Shown piece by piece: positions 1-8,055 of a DNA stretch of 64,000 bases. Numbering within the stretch: position 1 is the stretch's first letter; every line of letters starts with the position of its first letter. Location: contig SAKE01000002.1 of NCBI GenBank assembly GCA_004017275.1, forward strand, positions 375,411 to 439,410, given 5' to 3'. The stretch comes from Mesorhizobium sp. Its GTDB lineage: Bacteria > Pseudomonadota > Alphaproteobacteria > Rhizobiales > Rhizobiaceae. A program made the translations under genes and the position numbers. The notes below the pieces were generated by a model. It made no database searches and was not told where the DNA came from. It worked only from the letters and a program-made list of their open reading frames with translations.

Positions 1-241
1 CATCAACCAGATCCCGACCCGGCGCCCGTTCCATCGCCGCCGCAAGACCTGCCCGTTCTCGGGCGCCAACGCGCCCAAGATCGATTACAAGGACGTGCGT
101 CTCCTGCAGCGCTACATTTCAGAGCGCGGCAAGATCGTGCCGTCGCGCATCACCGCCGTCAGCCAGAAGAAGCAGCGCGAACTCGCCAAGGCGATCAAGC
201 GCGCCCGCTTCCTCGGCCTGCTGCCCTACGTGGTTCGCTAA
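1..241 (+). CDS. rpsR: 30S ribosomal protein S18 (5'-truncated by window edge)
   Basis: The window opens inside the gene. The second base begins an open frame of 79 codons ending in TAA. It contains [15 protein letters not shown] near the start and [15 protein letters not shown] at the end, both hallmarks of alphaproteobacterial S18. Related proteins are 82 residues, so only about three codons (Met-Val-Asp) should be missing. S18 is a small-subunit platform protein that pairs with S6. rplI follows on the same strand, which is the usual order. Identification is secure. Confidence 0.97.
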   Translation, partial: INQIPTRRPFHRRRKTCPFSGANAPKIDYKDVRLLQRYISERGKIVPSRITAVSQKKQRELAKAIKRARFLGLLPYVVR

Positions 242-251
242 TATCTCCAAT

Positions 252-275
252 GCGGGCGGCTCGCCGCCCGCTTCC
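252..275 (+). terminator. GC-rich hairpin after rpsR, possible terminator
   Basis: An 8-bp perfect stem GCGGGCGG/CCGCCCGC with a CTCG loop begins 10 nt after the rpsR stop and is followed by TTCCTCCC. The pyrimidine tract is not a clean U-run. It may attenuate or stabilise the rpsR transcript rather than end it. The 218-nt rpsR-rplI spacer holds no other gene that I can see. Confidence 0.45.
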
Positions 276-459
276 TCCCACGGCGACGGGCGCCGCAGGG
301 GTGAACGTCAAATCCCGGGTTGAGGCCAAAGCCTCTAACTGCCGCGACAGGCAGGACAGCGACACCAGCGCCCCAGGCGCTCAAGCTTCCTGACCTGTTC
401 CAGAGACATTCGGCGTCGATCTCAACGATCGATTGGCGCCCAACCGAAGGAACAAAACC

Positions 460-1044
460 ATGGAAGTCATTCTTCTCGAACGCGTTTCCCGCCTCGGCCA
501 GATGGGCGATACCGTCAAGGTCAAGGACGGCTTTGCCCGTAACTTCCTGCTGCCGCAGGGCAAGGCGCTGCGTGCCAACGAAGCCAACAAGAAGAAGTTC
601 GAGGGCCAGCGCGCCCAGCTCGAAGCCCGCAACCTCGAGCGCAAGTCGGAAGCCGCCCAGGTCGCCGAAAAGCTCGACGGCAAGAGCTTCATCGCCGTTC
701 GCTCCGCGGGTGAAACCGGCCAGCTTTACGGTTCCGTTTCGACCCGCGACATCGCCGACCTGCTGACGGCGGAAGGTTTCTCGATCAACCGCAACCAGAT
801 CCTGCTCAACCAGCCGATCAAGACCATCGGTCTCACCAATGTGGCGATCGCGCTGCATCCGGAAGTCGAAGTCACCATCACGCTCAACATCGCCCGTACG
901 GCCGACGAAGCCGAACGCCAGGCCAAGGGCGAGACGCTGACCACCGCCGAAGCCATCTATGGCGACGACATCAACGACAATGCCCGGCCGGAAAACTTCT
1001 TCGACCCGAACACCGAGTTCGAAGGCGGCGAAGACAACGCCTGA
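460..1044 (+). CDS. rplI: 50S ribosomal protein L9
   Basis: The protein starts [19 protein letters not shown] and has the N-terminal RNA-binding domain (residues 1-50, with [17 protein letters not shown]), the long connecting helix, and the C-terminal domain with [12 protein letters not shown]. Length is 194 residues; the acidic C-terminal tail is typical of rhizobial L9. I chose the ATG at 460 over an upstream in-frame ATG at 433 because it gives the canonical MEVILLE start and has AAGGA at 446-450. L9 binds 23S rRNA at the base of the L1 stalk. The gene is followed by an unusual hairpin array and a strong terminator. Confidence 0.97.
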   Translation: MEVILLERVSRLGQMGDTVKVKDGFARNFLLPQGKALRANEANKKKFEGQRAQLEARNLERKSEAAQVAEKLDGKSFIAVRSAGETGQLYGSVSTRDIADLLTAEGFSINRNQILLNQPIKTIGLTNVAIALHPEVEVTITLNIARTADEAERQAKGETLTTAEAIYGDDINDNARPENFFDPNTEFEGGEDNA

Positions 1045-1061
1045 TCGTACGTCGCAAGGGG

Positions 1062-1130
1062 ATTGGAGCCTTGCTCCGATCTCGATTGGAGCTGTGCTCT
1101 GATCCCGAATGAAGCGTTGCTTCGATCACT
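1062..1130 (+). repeat. three tandem 23-bp hairpin units downstream of rplI
   Basis: Three head-to-tail units start at 1062, 1085 and 1108. Each can fold into a short hairpin with a 3-nt loop: ATTGGAGC-CTT-GCTCCGAT, ATTGGAGC-TGT-GCTCTGAT and AATGAAGC-GTT-GCTTCGAT. The stem changes between units are compensatory or wobble-preserving (GGAGC/GCTCC, GGAGC/GCTCT, GAAGC/GCTTC). That suggests selection on RNA structure. The array lies between the rplI stop and its terminator, so it would sit in the mRNA 3' end. Confidence 0.75.
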
Positions 1131-1159
1131 TTACCGTCATCCAGCCATGCTGGACCAAC

Positions 1160-1187
1160 GCCCGGGCCTCTCGCCCGGGCTTTTTTG
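1160..1187 (+). terminator. rho-independent terminator of rplI
   Basis: The arms GCCCGGGC (1160-1167) and GCCCGGGC (1173-1180) form a perfect 8-bp stem with a CTCTC loop, followed by TTTTTT at 1181-1186. This is a textbook intrinsic terminator closing the rpsR-rplI transcript. Confidence 0.92.
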
Positions 1188-1195
1188 TGCCAAAT

Positions 1196-1220
1196 GGAAC
1201 TTTTCGAACCCCTATATATT
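1196..1220 (+). promoter_or_regulatory. candidate EcfG-type (general stress) promoter for cfa
   Basis: GGAAC at 1196-1200 is followed after 18 nt by TT at 1219-1220. This fits the GGAAC-N18/19-TT rule reported for the rhizobial general-stress sigma factor RpoE2/EcfG. It lies just after the rplI terminator and 147 nt before the cfa start. A TATATA run overlaps it, so a housekeeping promoter is also possible. Confidence 0.45.
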
Positions 1221-1366
1221 GTTGCAGACTATGGTGTCGCGCGTCCTTTGGCCGCGCTAACTTAGCTGTGCGACTTCGGTTTCGGCGCAAGACCTCCGGC
1301 GAAATCGATCTCGATTTTCGGGTCACGCGCCGAGACAGCCTGTCTGGCCGAGAGGGGACATTGGTC

Positions 1367-2671
1367 ATGAATATTCTGTTGAAGCGCGTTCTCGACCGGC
1401 TGGTGCGCACCGGCAACCTCAAGGTAACCGGCCCCAAGGGCACGGCAGTGGTTTTCGGCGACGGCAGCGGCGAACCGGTGCACATGCACATCAAGACCGC
1501 GCATGCCGAGCGTGCCATCACCTTCGATCCGATGCTGGCGGTGCCGGAATCCTACATGGACGGCGAACTCGACATTCTCGAAGGTGGCGTACTAGGTGTG
1601 ATGCGCATAGCCTTCCAGAACATGGGCAGTGGCGGCATCGATGCCACCTGGTCGAAGGCCATCGAAGGCCTGCGCCACGCGCTCCGCCGCCTGCAGCAGA
1701 TCAACACTGCCGCGCGCTCGCGCCGCAACGTGCAGCGCCACTACGACCTGTCGGGCGACCTCTACCGGCTCTTCCTCGACGAGGACATGCAATATTCCTG
1801 CGCCTATTTCGAGCAACCGGACATGACGCTGGACGAAGCGCAGGCCGCCAAGAAGCGCCACATCGCCGCCAAGCTCCGGCTGAAGGCCGGCCAGACGGTG
1901 CTCGACATCGGCTCCGGCTGGGGTGGACTTGGCCTCTACCTCGCCAAGGCTTTCGACGTCGACGTGCAGGGCGTGACGTTGTCGACCGAGCAGCATGGCG
2001 TCGCCACCGACCGGGCGCACGCGCAAGGGCTGGAGAGCCGCGTGCATTTCGAGCTCAAGGACTACCGCGAGCTCAACGAGCGTTTCGACCGCATCGTCTC
2101 GGTCGGCATGTTCGAGCATGTCGGCGTCAATCATTACCGCACCTTCTTCGACAAAAGCGCGACGCTGCTCAAGCCGGATGGTGTCATGTTGTTGCACACG
2201 ATCGGCCGCTCCGGCGTGCCGTGGGCGACCAGTGCCTTCATCCGCAAATACATCTTCCCGGGCGGCTACATCCCGTCGCTGTCGGAAGTCATGCCGGCGA
2301 TCGAGAAGTCGGGCCTGGTCGTCACCGACGTCGAGATCCTGCGGCTCCACTATGCCGACACGCTGAAGCACTGGGGCGAACGTTTCGCCGCCAACCGCGA
2401 CAAGGCCAAGGCGATCTATGACGAGCGCTTCTGCCGCATGTGGGAATTCTATCTGGCCGCCTCCGAAGCCGCCTTCCGCTGGCAGGACCTGGTGATCTTC
2501 CAGATCCAGATCGCCAAAAAGAACGACACGCTGCCGATGTCGCGCGACTACATGGCAAAGTGCGAAAAGGCGCTTGAGATGCGCGATATGGGACATCGTG
2601 AAACGGCACCGGTCAAGAAGAGCCCTGCCGCCAAGCCGGTTCGCCGCCGCAAGGTTGCGGACCAGGAATAA
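1367..2671 (+). CDS. cfa: cyclopropane-fatty-acyl-phospholipid synthase
   Basis: The enzyme methylenates cis double bonds of membrane phospholipid acyl chains using S-adenosylmethionine. The ATG at 1367 gives 434 residues. The upstream in-frame extension was rejected because it runs through the rplI terminator. The SAM-binding glycine motif VLDIGSGWGG lies near residue 185, preceded by the family segment HYDLSGDLYRLFLDEDMQYS and followed by GMFEHVG. The lysine-rich tail is typical of rhizobial Cfa. A candidate EcfG-type promoter upstream would make it stress- or stationary-phase-induced. Function is secure; regulation is inference. Confidence 0.93.
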   Translation: MNILLKRVLDRLVRTGNLKVTGPKGTAVVFGDGSGEPVHMHIKTAHAERAITFDPMLAVPESYMDGELDILEGGVLGVMRIAFQNMGSGGIDATWSKAIEGLRHALRRLQQINTAARSRRNVQRHYDLSGDLYRLFLDEDMQYSCAYFEQPDMTLDEAQAAKKRHIAAKLRLKAGQTVLDIGSGWGGLGLYLAKAFDVDVQGVTLSTEQHGVATDRAHAQGLESRVHFELKDYRELNERFDRIVSVGMFEHVGVNHYRTFFDKSATLLKPDGVMLLHTIGRSGVPWATSAFIRKYIFPGGYIPSLSEVMPAIEKSGLVVTDVEILRLHYADTLKHWGERFAANRDKAKAIYDERFCRMWEFYLAASEAAFRWQDLVIFQIQIAKKNDTLPMSRDYMAKCEKALEMRDMGHRETAPVKKSPAAKPVRRRKVADQE

Positions 2672-2705
2672 GCATTGCCGCTTGCCATTGCCGGCGCCTG
2701 CACTG

Positions 2706-2738
2706 AAAAAGGTCCCGTGACCGTCTCGGGACCTTTTT
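2706..2738. terminator. bidirectional terminator after cfa
   Basis: AAAAAGGTCCCG (2706-2717) and CGGGACCTTTTT (2727-2738) form a perfect 12-bp stem with a 9-nt loop. U-runs result on both strands. The ATG of the next gene begins two bases later. Confidence 0.9.
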
Positions 2739-2739
2739 C

Positions 2740-3063
2740 ATGACCTACGTCCTCTATGTCGCTGCCGCCCTGGCCGAGATCGCCGGCTGCTTTTCATTCT
2801 GGGCCTGGTGGCGGCTGGAAAAGTCGCCGATGTGGCTGCCTCTCGGCCTCGCCTCGCTTGCCCTGTTCGGCTTCCTGCTTGCGCTGGTAGACGCAAGCGC
2901 CGCGGGTCGCGCTTACGCCGCCTATGGCGGCATCTACATCGCGGCGTCGCTTGGCTGGCTGTGGCTGGCGGAAGGCGTGCGCCCCGACCGCTGGGATCTT
3001 GCCGGTGCCGCGCTCTGCATTGCCGGCGCTTCGGTGATCCTGGTCGCCCCGCGGGGCGCGTGA
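2740..3063 (+). CDS. YnfA/UPF0060 family small membrane protein
   Basis: A 107-residue protein with four predicted hydrophobic segments, matching the YnfA (UPF0060) family: [10 protein letters not shown] near residues 10-19, the [13 protein letters not shown] core, and the [15 protein letters not shown] segment before the last helix. Some YnfA proteins are SMR-like exporters of cationic compounds; the substrate here is unknown. The ATG at 2740 matches the family N-terminus but lies 1 nt after a terminator stem, with no separate Shine-Dalgarno. It may be leaderless or translated from an unusual initiation site. Its stop is 1 nt from the next start, implying co-transcription. Confidence 0.88.
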   Translation: MTYVLYVAAALAEIAGCFSFWAWWRLEKSPMWLPLGLASLALFGFLLALVDASAAGRAYAAYGGIYIAASLGWLWLAEGVRPDRWDLAGAALCIAGASVILVAPRGA

Positions 3064-3064
3064 G

Positions 3065-4042
3065 ATGGAGCTGCCGGCATCCCTTCGCCAAGGTGTCGAG
3101 CGCCTGCTCGAAAACGTCCCCTTGGCGACGCTGAAGCAAGCGGCAAAAACGCTGTCCGACCGCTATCGTGCCGAGTTGCGCGACGGCCGTTTGCACATGG
3201 CCGAGGATCTGGCGGTGAAGGCCTATCTGGCGACGCGGCTGCCGGCGACCTATGCCGCGATCCGTGCCAGCCTCGACGCGCTGAGCGACGCCAAGCCCGA
3301 CTTTCAACCCAGGAGCCTGCTCGATGTCGGCGCCGGTCCTGGTACTGTGCTTTGGGCCACGACTGACCTGTGGCCCGATCTCGAACAAGCTGTGTTGTTC
3401 GAAGCCAGCGACGCGGTGCGTAAGGTCGGCGAAACGCTTGCCGCCGACGCGATTGCCGCCCGTACCAGGTGGCTGGCCGGTGATGCCACCATCGACCTCG
3501 CCGACCTCAAGCCGGCTGATCTGGTCAGCTGCGCCTATGTGCTCGATGAAATCACCCCGGCATCTCTGCCGAAGCTCATCGACCGCCTCTGGCAACTTAC
3601 TGGCGACACGCTACTGATCGTCGAGCCGGGCACCCCTGCCGGCTGGCGGCGCATCCTTGCCGTGCGCCGGCAGCTGATCGAGGCGGGCGCGCATGTGCTT
3701 GCCCCTTGCCCACATCAGGCGCCCTGCCCGCTCGCTCCGCCCGACTGGTGCCATTTTTCCCGCCGCGTCGCCCGCTCGCGCCTGCACCGGCTGGCCAAGG
3801 ATGCCGACGTGCCATGGGAAGACGAAAAATTCATCTATGTCGCGGCTTCCCGAGAACGGCCCATGTCGCACCAGGCTCGGGTTCTTGCGCCGCCGAAAGC
3901 CGGCTCCGGCAAAGTTCTGCTCAAGCTTTGCAGGGAAGATGGCACCGCCGTCGAGCGCTTGTTGACCAAGCGCGACGGCGCCGACTTCAAGCTCGCCCGG
4001 CGCCTGGACTGGGGCGACACGTTGAACAACACCGCAAAATGA
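3065..4042 (+). CDS. Rsm22/METTL17-like small-ribosomal-subunit methyltransferase-family protein
   Basis: A 325-residue protein with a Rossmann SAM-binding motif LLDVGAGPGTVLWA near residues 94-107. A cysteine cluster follows near residues 213-227 (CPHQAPCPLAPPDWCHF). This is the mark of the Rsm22 family, whose mitochondrial members assemble with the small ribosomal subunit and, for METTL17, carry an Fe-S cluster. The nearby rpsR and rplI fit a role in ribosome biogenesis. The start lies directly after the ynfA stop. The enzyme's own substrate is not established; binding without methylation is possible. Confidence 0.85.
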   Translation: MELPASLRQGVERLLENVPLATLKQAAKTLSDRYRAELRDGRLHMAEDLAVKAYLATRLPATYAAIRASLDALSDAKPDFQPRSLLDVGAGPGTVLWATTDLWPDLEQAVLFEASDAVRKVGETLAADAIAARTRWLAGDATIDLADLKPADLVSCAYVLDEITPASLPKLIDRLWQLTGDTLLIVEPGTPAGWRRILAVRRQLIEAGAHVLAPCPHQAPCPLAPPDWCHFSRRVARSRLHRLAKDADVPWEDEKFIYVAASRERPMSHQARVLAPPKAGSGKVLLKLCREDGTAVERLLTKRDGADFKLARRLDWGDTLNNTAK

Positions 4043-4053
4043 ACGGAGCAATC

Positions 4054-4068
4054 GTTCTTGCTTCGTTC
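4054..4068 (+). promoter_or_regulatory. candidate alphaproteobacterial LexA (SOS) box
   Basis: GTTC-TTGCTTC-GTTC is an exact match to the GTTC-N7-GTTC direct repeat bound by alphaproteobacterial LexA. It lies in the spacer 194 nt before dnaB. Eight fixed bases can occur by chance about twice per 64 kb over two strands, so this is a candidate only. Confidence 0.35.
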
Positions 4069-4261
4069 CAGCGAGTCAGATAGAAATCAACGCCTCGTCG
4101 AGTCAATCGGAATCGGGACCCAGGAACACTCTCTTGTGGACGACTGGTCGTTCCTGTGAACAACGGGCATCAAGGTTCGTTGGTTGCGCAGTGATGCAGA
4201 AAGGTCAGCACCGACTCGTCTCGTTCTGATATCGAAGGTCGGGATCGAAATCGGGGATATC

Positions 4262-5752
4262 ATGGCAGAAGCAGCGCGAAAATTCGGCGTCGCGGAAACA
4301 CCGCTTTATCGTGAAGCGCCAAACAACATCGAGGCCGAGCAGGCGTTGCTCGGCGCCATCCTTGTCAACAACGATGCCTTCTACCGCGTCTCGGACTTCC
4401 TCAAGGCCAGCCATTTCTACGAGCCGCTGCACCGCAAGATCTTTGAGGTGGCGTCCGAGTTCATCCGCATGGGCAAGGTGGCGACGCCGATCACGCTAAA
4501 AACCTTCCTGCCGGCCGACGAGAAGGTCGGCGACATGACGATGGCGCAATATGTCGTGCGGCTGGCGGTGGAGGCCGTGACCGTCGTCAATGCCACCGAC
4601 TATGGCCGCGCCATCTATGACCTTGCCACGCGCCGGGCACTGATCACCGTCGGCGAGGACATGGTCAACATCGCCTATGACGCGCCGGTCGACATGGCGC
4701 CCACCGAGCAGATCGAGGATGCCGAGCGGCGGCTGTTCGAGCTGGCCGAAAACGGCCGCTACGATGGCGGCTTCGAAAGCTTTTCCGATGCGTTGAAGAA
4801 CGCCGTCGACATGGCCAGTGCGGCCTATATGCGCGATGGCCATCTGTCCGGCATTGCCACCGGCCTGCGCGATCTCGACCACCGCATGGGCGGCCTGCAG
4901 CCATCCGATTTGATCATCATCGCCGGCCGCCCAGGCATGGGCAAGACGTCGCTGGCCACCAACATCGCCTACAATATCGCTGCCGCCTATGAGCCCGCCC
5001 AGCAGGCCGATGGTTCCGTCAAGGCGGCCAATGGCGGCGTCGTCGGCTTCTTCTCGCTCGAAATGTCGTCGGAGCAGCTGGCCACCCGCATCATCTCGGA
5101 GCAGACTGAGATCCCATCGTCGAAGATCAGGCGCGGCGACCTGACGGAGGCCGATTTCGGCAAGCTCGTCGCCTACACGCAGGAGAACCACAAGCGCCCG
5201 CTCTACATCGACCAGACGGGTGGTATTTCGATCGCCCAGCTCGCGGCGCGCGCCCGCCGCCTCAAGCGCCAGCGCGGGCTGGACCTGATGGTCATCGACT
5301 ATATCCAGCTGATGCAGGGTTCGTCCGCCAAGGCATCGCAGAACCGCGTCCAGGAAATCACCGAGATCACCACCGGACTGAAGGCGCTGGGCAAGGAGCT
5401 GGGCGTGCCGATCATCGCCCTCTCACAGCTCTCGCGTCAGGTCGAAAGCCGCGACGACAAGCATCCGCAACTGTCCGACTTGCGCGAATCGGGTTCGATC
5501 GAGCAGGACGCCGACGTCGTGCTCTTCGTGTATCGCGAGGAATATTACATCAAGAACAAGGAACCGGAGAAAGGCACGCCCGAGCACCTCGCCTGGGAAA
5601 CAAAGATGATCGAGGTCCAGGGCAAGGCCGAAGTGATCATAGCCAAGCAGCGCCATGGCCCGACCGGCACCGTCAGCCTTGCCTTCCAAGGCGAGTTCAC
5701 CCGCTTCTCCGACCTTGCCGAGGAGCATCACCTGCCGGAAAGGTTCGAGTGA
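4262..5752 (+). CDS. dnaB: replicative DNA helicase DnaB
   Basis: Hexameric helicase that unwinds DNA at the replication fork and binds primase. The ATG at 4262, after the GGGGA-rich stretch near 4253, gives 496 residues, normal for the family. The N-terminal primase-interaction domain opens with PNNIEAEQALLGAIL. The RecA-like core has Walker A GRPGMGKTSLA near residue 220 and Walker B DLMVIDYIQLM. Further landmarks are ALSQLSRQVESR and the SGSIEQDADVV segment. Only 63 nt separate it from radA. Confidence 0.97.
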   Translation: MAEAARKFGVAETPLYREAPNNIEAEQALLGAILVNNDAFYRVSDFLKASHFYEPLHRKIFEVASEFIRMGKVATPITLKTFLPADEKVGDMTMAQYVVRLAVEAVTVVNATDYGRAIYDLATRRALITVGEDMVNIAYDAPVDMAPTEQIEDAERRLFELAENGRYDGGFESFSDALKNAVDMASAAYMRDGHLSGIATGLRDLDHRMGGLQPSDLIIIAGRPGMGKTSLATNIAYNIAAAYEPAQQADGSVKAANGGVVGFFSLEMSSEQLATRIISEQTEIPSSKIRRGDLTEADFGKLVAYTQENHKRPLYIDQTGGISIAQLAARARRLKRQRGLDLMVIDYIQLMQGSSAKASQNRVQEITEITTGLKALGKELGVPIIALSQLSRQVESRDDKHPQLSDLRESGSIEQDADVVLFVYREEYYIKNKEPEKGTPEHLAWETKMIEVQGKAEVIIAKQRHGPTGTVSLAFQGEFTRFSDLAEEHHLPERFE

Positions 5753-5815
5753 CCTCTTGAGACAGGCCTCGTTCCTTCGCACCCCCCTAACCTGTCGCCA
5801 CGTGGCATCCCTCTG

Positions 5816-7219
5816 ATGGCCAAGTCGCGCGTGCAGTTCATCTGCCAGAATTGCGGATCGGTGCATCAGCGCTGGGCCGGCAAATGCGATGCCTGCGGCG
5901 AGTGGAACACGCTGGTCGAGGAAGGCACATCCGGGGGCATCGGCTCGGGGCCAGCCAACACGCGCAACGCCCGCAAGGGCCGCGCGGTGGTGCTGACCAC
6001 GCTGTCCGGCGACATTGAGGACGCACCACGCATCGTCTCGGGTATCGGCGAGCTCGACCGCGCCACCGGCGGTGGTTTCGTGCGTGGCTCGGCGCTGCTC
6101 GTCGGCGGCGATCCCGGCATCGGCAAGTCGACGCTGCTCACCCAGGCGGCGGCGGCACTTGCCTCGGGAGGCCACCGCATCGTCTATGTCTCGGGCGAGG
6201 AAGCCGTCGCGCAAATCAGGCTGCGTGCGCAGCGTCTTGGTGTCGCTTCCACCTCGGTCGAACTCGCGGCCGAAACCAATGTCGAGGATATTCTTGCGAC
6301 GATCGCGGACGGCAAACGGCCTGACCTCGTCATCCTCGATTCGATCCAGACGCTTTGGACCGACCTTGCCGATTCGGCGCCGGGCACCGTCACCCAGGTG
6401 CGCGCCGCCGCCCAGGCGATGATCCGCTATGCGAAATCCACGGGTGCTGCGATCGTGCTCGTCGGCCATGTCACCAAGGAAGGCCAGATCGCCGGGCCGC
6501 GCGTCGTCGAGCATATGGTCGACGCCGTGCTCTACTTCGAGGGCGAAGGCGGCCATCACTATCGTATCCTGCGCACGGTGAAGAACCGTTTTGGACCGAC
6601 CGACGAGATCGGTGTCTTCGAAATGTCGGACAAGGGCCTGCGCGAGGTGGCCAATCCGTCCGAGCTTTTCCTTGGCGAACGTCATGCCAAATCGCCCGGT
6701 GCCGCGGTTTTCGCCGGCATGGAGGGGACGAGGCCGGTGCTGGTCGAGATCCAGGCGCTGGTTGCCCCCTCCTCGCTCGGCACGCCGCGCCGCGCCGTCG
6801 TCGGCTGGGACGGCGCCCGGCTGTCGATGATCCTGGCGGTTCTCGAAGCCCATTGCGGCGTGCGCTTCGGCACCCACGATGTCTATCTCAACGTCGCCGG
6901 CGGCTACCGAATCTCCGAGCCTGCGGCCGATCTCGCGGTAGCGGCGGCCCTGGTTTCCTCGCTCACCGGTCTTGCCCTTCCCGCCGATTGCGTCTATTTC
7001 GGCGAAATCAGCCTTTCGGGCGCTGTGAGGCCGGTTGCGCATGCGCAACAGCGCCTCAAGGAAGCCGAAAAGCTGGGTTTTGGAAGCGCGGTTCTGCCCT
7101 CGGGCAGCGGGGAACTGGCCGGGGGGATCGGAGCCGGTTCTTTCCAGCCGACCGAGCTTGCCGACCTCGTGGCACGCATAGCCGGCTCACGCCGAAGCCG
7201 CGTGGACGAACAAGATTAG
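5816..7219 (+). CDS. radA: DNA repair protein RadA
   Basis: A RecA-like helicase and branch-migration protein used in recombination. Its 467 residues hold an N-terminal C4 zinc finger (CQNCGSVHQRWAGKCDACG), a RecA-type ATPase with Walker A GGDPGIGKST near residue 98, the diagnostic KNRFG motif followed by PTDEIGVFEM, and a C-terminal Lon-protease-like domain. All key motifs are intact. It lies in the conserved dnaB-radA-cvpA-purF order. The adjacent 9-bp hairpin at 7219-7245 lacks a U-run. Confidence 0.97.
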   Translation: MAKSRVQFICQNCGSVHQRWAGKCDACGEWNTLVEEGTSGGIGSGPANTRNARKGRAVVLTTLSGDIEDAPRIVSGIGELDRATGGGFVRGSALLVGGDPGIGKSTLLTQAAAALASGGHRIVYVSGEEAVAQIRLRAQRLGVASTSVELAAETNVEDILATIADGKRPDLVILDSIQTLWTDLADSAPGTVTQVRAAAQAMIRYAKSTGAAIVLVGHVTKEGQIAGPRVVEHMVDAVLYFEGEGGHHYRILRTVKNRFGPTDEIGVFEMSDKGLREVANPSELFLGERHAKSPGAAVFAGMEGTRPVLVEIQALVAPSSLGTPRRAVVGWDGARLSMILAVLEAHCGVRFGTHDVYLNVAGGYRISEPAADLAVAAALVSSLTGLALPADCVYFGEISLSGAVRPVAHAQQRLKEAEKLGFGSAVLPSGSGELAGGIGAGSFQPTELADLVARIAGSRRSRVDEQD

Positions 7220-7245
7220 AGCATCGGACCCAGAGCCCGATGCTC
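7219..7245 (+). repeat. palindromic hairpin between radA and cvpA
   Basis: GAGCATCGG (7219-7227) and CCGATGCTC (7237-7245) form a perfect 9-bp stem that begins on the last base of the radA stop codon. There is no U-tract, so it looks like an RNA-stabilising palindrome rather than a terminator. Similar GAGCATC palindromes are, from memory, common between rhizobial genes. Confidence 0.55.
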
Positions 7246-7282
7246 GGCGCTATAATGCGGCTCATGGAGTGGGGCGAAAGAC

Positions 7283-7951
7283 ATGCCGATTACGCTGCTT
7301 GACGGAATTCTCGTCGGCTTCACTCTGGTCTCGGCGATGCTCGCCATGGTTCGCGGCTTCTCGCGCGAAGTCCTGTCCGTCGTTTCCTGGGCAGCAGCGG
7401 CGGCGGCGGCGTTCTTCTTCTACAAGCCGGTTGTGCCTTACCTTGCGCCCTACATCGAGAATGAAAAGGTCGCCATGGCGGCCGCCGCCGGCGTCGTTTT
7501 CATCATCGCGCTGATCGTCGTTTCGGTCATCACCATGAAGCTCGCCGACTGGATCATCGATTCCCGGATCGGCGCGCTCGACCGTACGCTCGGTTTCCTC
7601 TACGGCGCGGCACGCGGCATTCTGGTCGTCGCCGTCGCCCTGCTGTTCTTCAACTGGCTGGCCGGCGCCAAGGCACCGGCCTGGGTCACGGACGCCAAGT
7701 CGCGGCCGTTGCTCGAGCAGATCGGAGCCAAGCTCGAAAGCCTGCTGCCCGAGGATCCGGAAAACGCGATCCTGAAGAAGCTCAACCCGAATCAGCCGGC
7801 CGCGGAGACGCCCGCGGCTCCGGACGCACCTGCTGCTGATGCGCCCGCGGGTGGCGACGATGCCAACACGCCGGCGCCTGACGATGACGCCGCAACACCG
7901 CCGGCGGACAACACCCCGGCCAATCCGGCGCCGGCGGCACCTGCAAACTGA
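7283..7951 (+). CDS. cvpA: CvpA family inner-membrane protein
   Basis: A 222-residue protein with about four hydrophobic segments in residues 1-125 and the family segment MVRGFSREVLSVVSW, then a low-complexity Ala/Pro/Asp-rich C-terminal tail of about 65 residues. CvpA proteins are required for colicin V production in E. coli and for envelope stress tolerance in several bacteria; biochemical role is not settled. The purF neighbour downstream is the same as in E. coli. The start has GGGGCGA upstream. The stop codon is inside a GNRA-capped hairpin. Confidence 0.9.
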   Translation: MPITLLDGILVGFTLVSAMLAMVRGFSREVLSVVSWAAAAAAAFFFYKPVVPYLAPYIENEKVAMAAAAGVVFIIALIVVSVITMKLADWIIDSRIGALDRTLGFLYGAARGILVVAVALLFFNWLAGAKAPAWVTDAKSRPLLEQIGAKLESLLPEDPENAILKKLNPNQPAAETPAAPDAPAADAPAGGDDANTPAPDDDAATPPADNTPANPAPAAPAN

Positions 7952-7969
7952 CGCCGGAAACGGCGTCAG
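7948..7969 (+). promoter_or_regulatory. GNRA-capped hairpin over the cvpA stop codon
   Basis: CTGACGCCG (7948-7956), loop GAAA, CGGCGTCAG (7961-7969) form a perfect 9-bp stem with a GNRA tetraloop. The TGA stop of cvpA (7949-7951) lies in the 5' arm. No U-run follows, so it may be an RNA-processing or stability element between cvpA and purF. Confidence 0.6.
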
Positions 7970-8055
7970 GATCTGACGATGGTGTGAACGACTGCACGGC
8001 CCGCGTTGCTTTCGACGCGAACCCGCATTATATGGCGATTTTAGCGGAGCTTAAG

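Noticed and set aside
1109..1366. N-terminal extension of Cfa
   Set aside because: It would translate through the rplI terminator and candidate promoter; Cfa homology begins at 1367.
5423..7048. Long open frame on the minus strand opposite radA
   Set aside because: It is a shadow of GC-rich codon bias; the plus strand encodes a complete RadA with all motifs.
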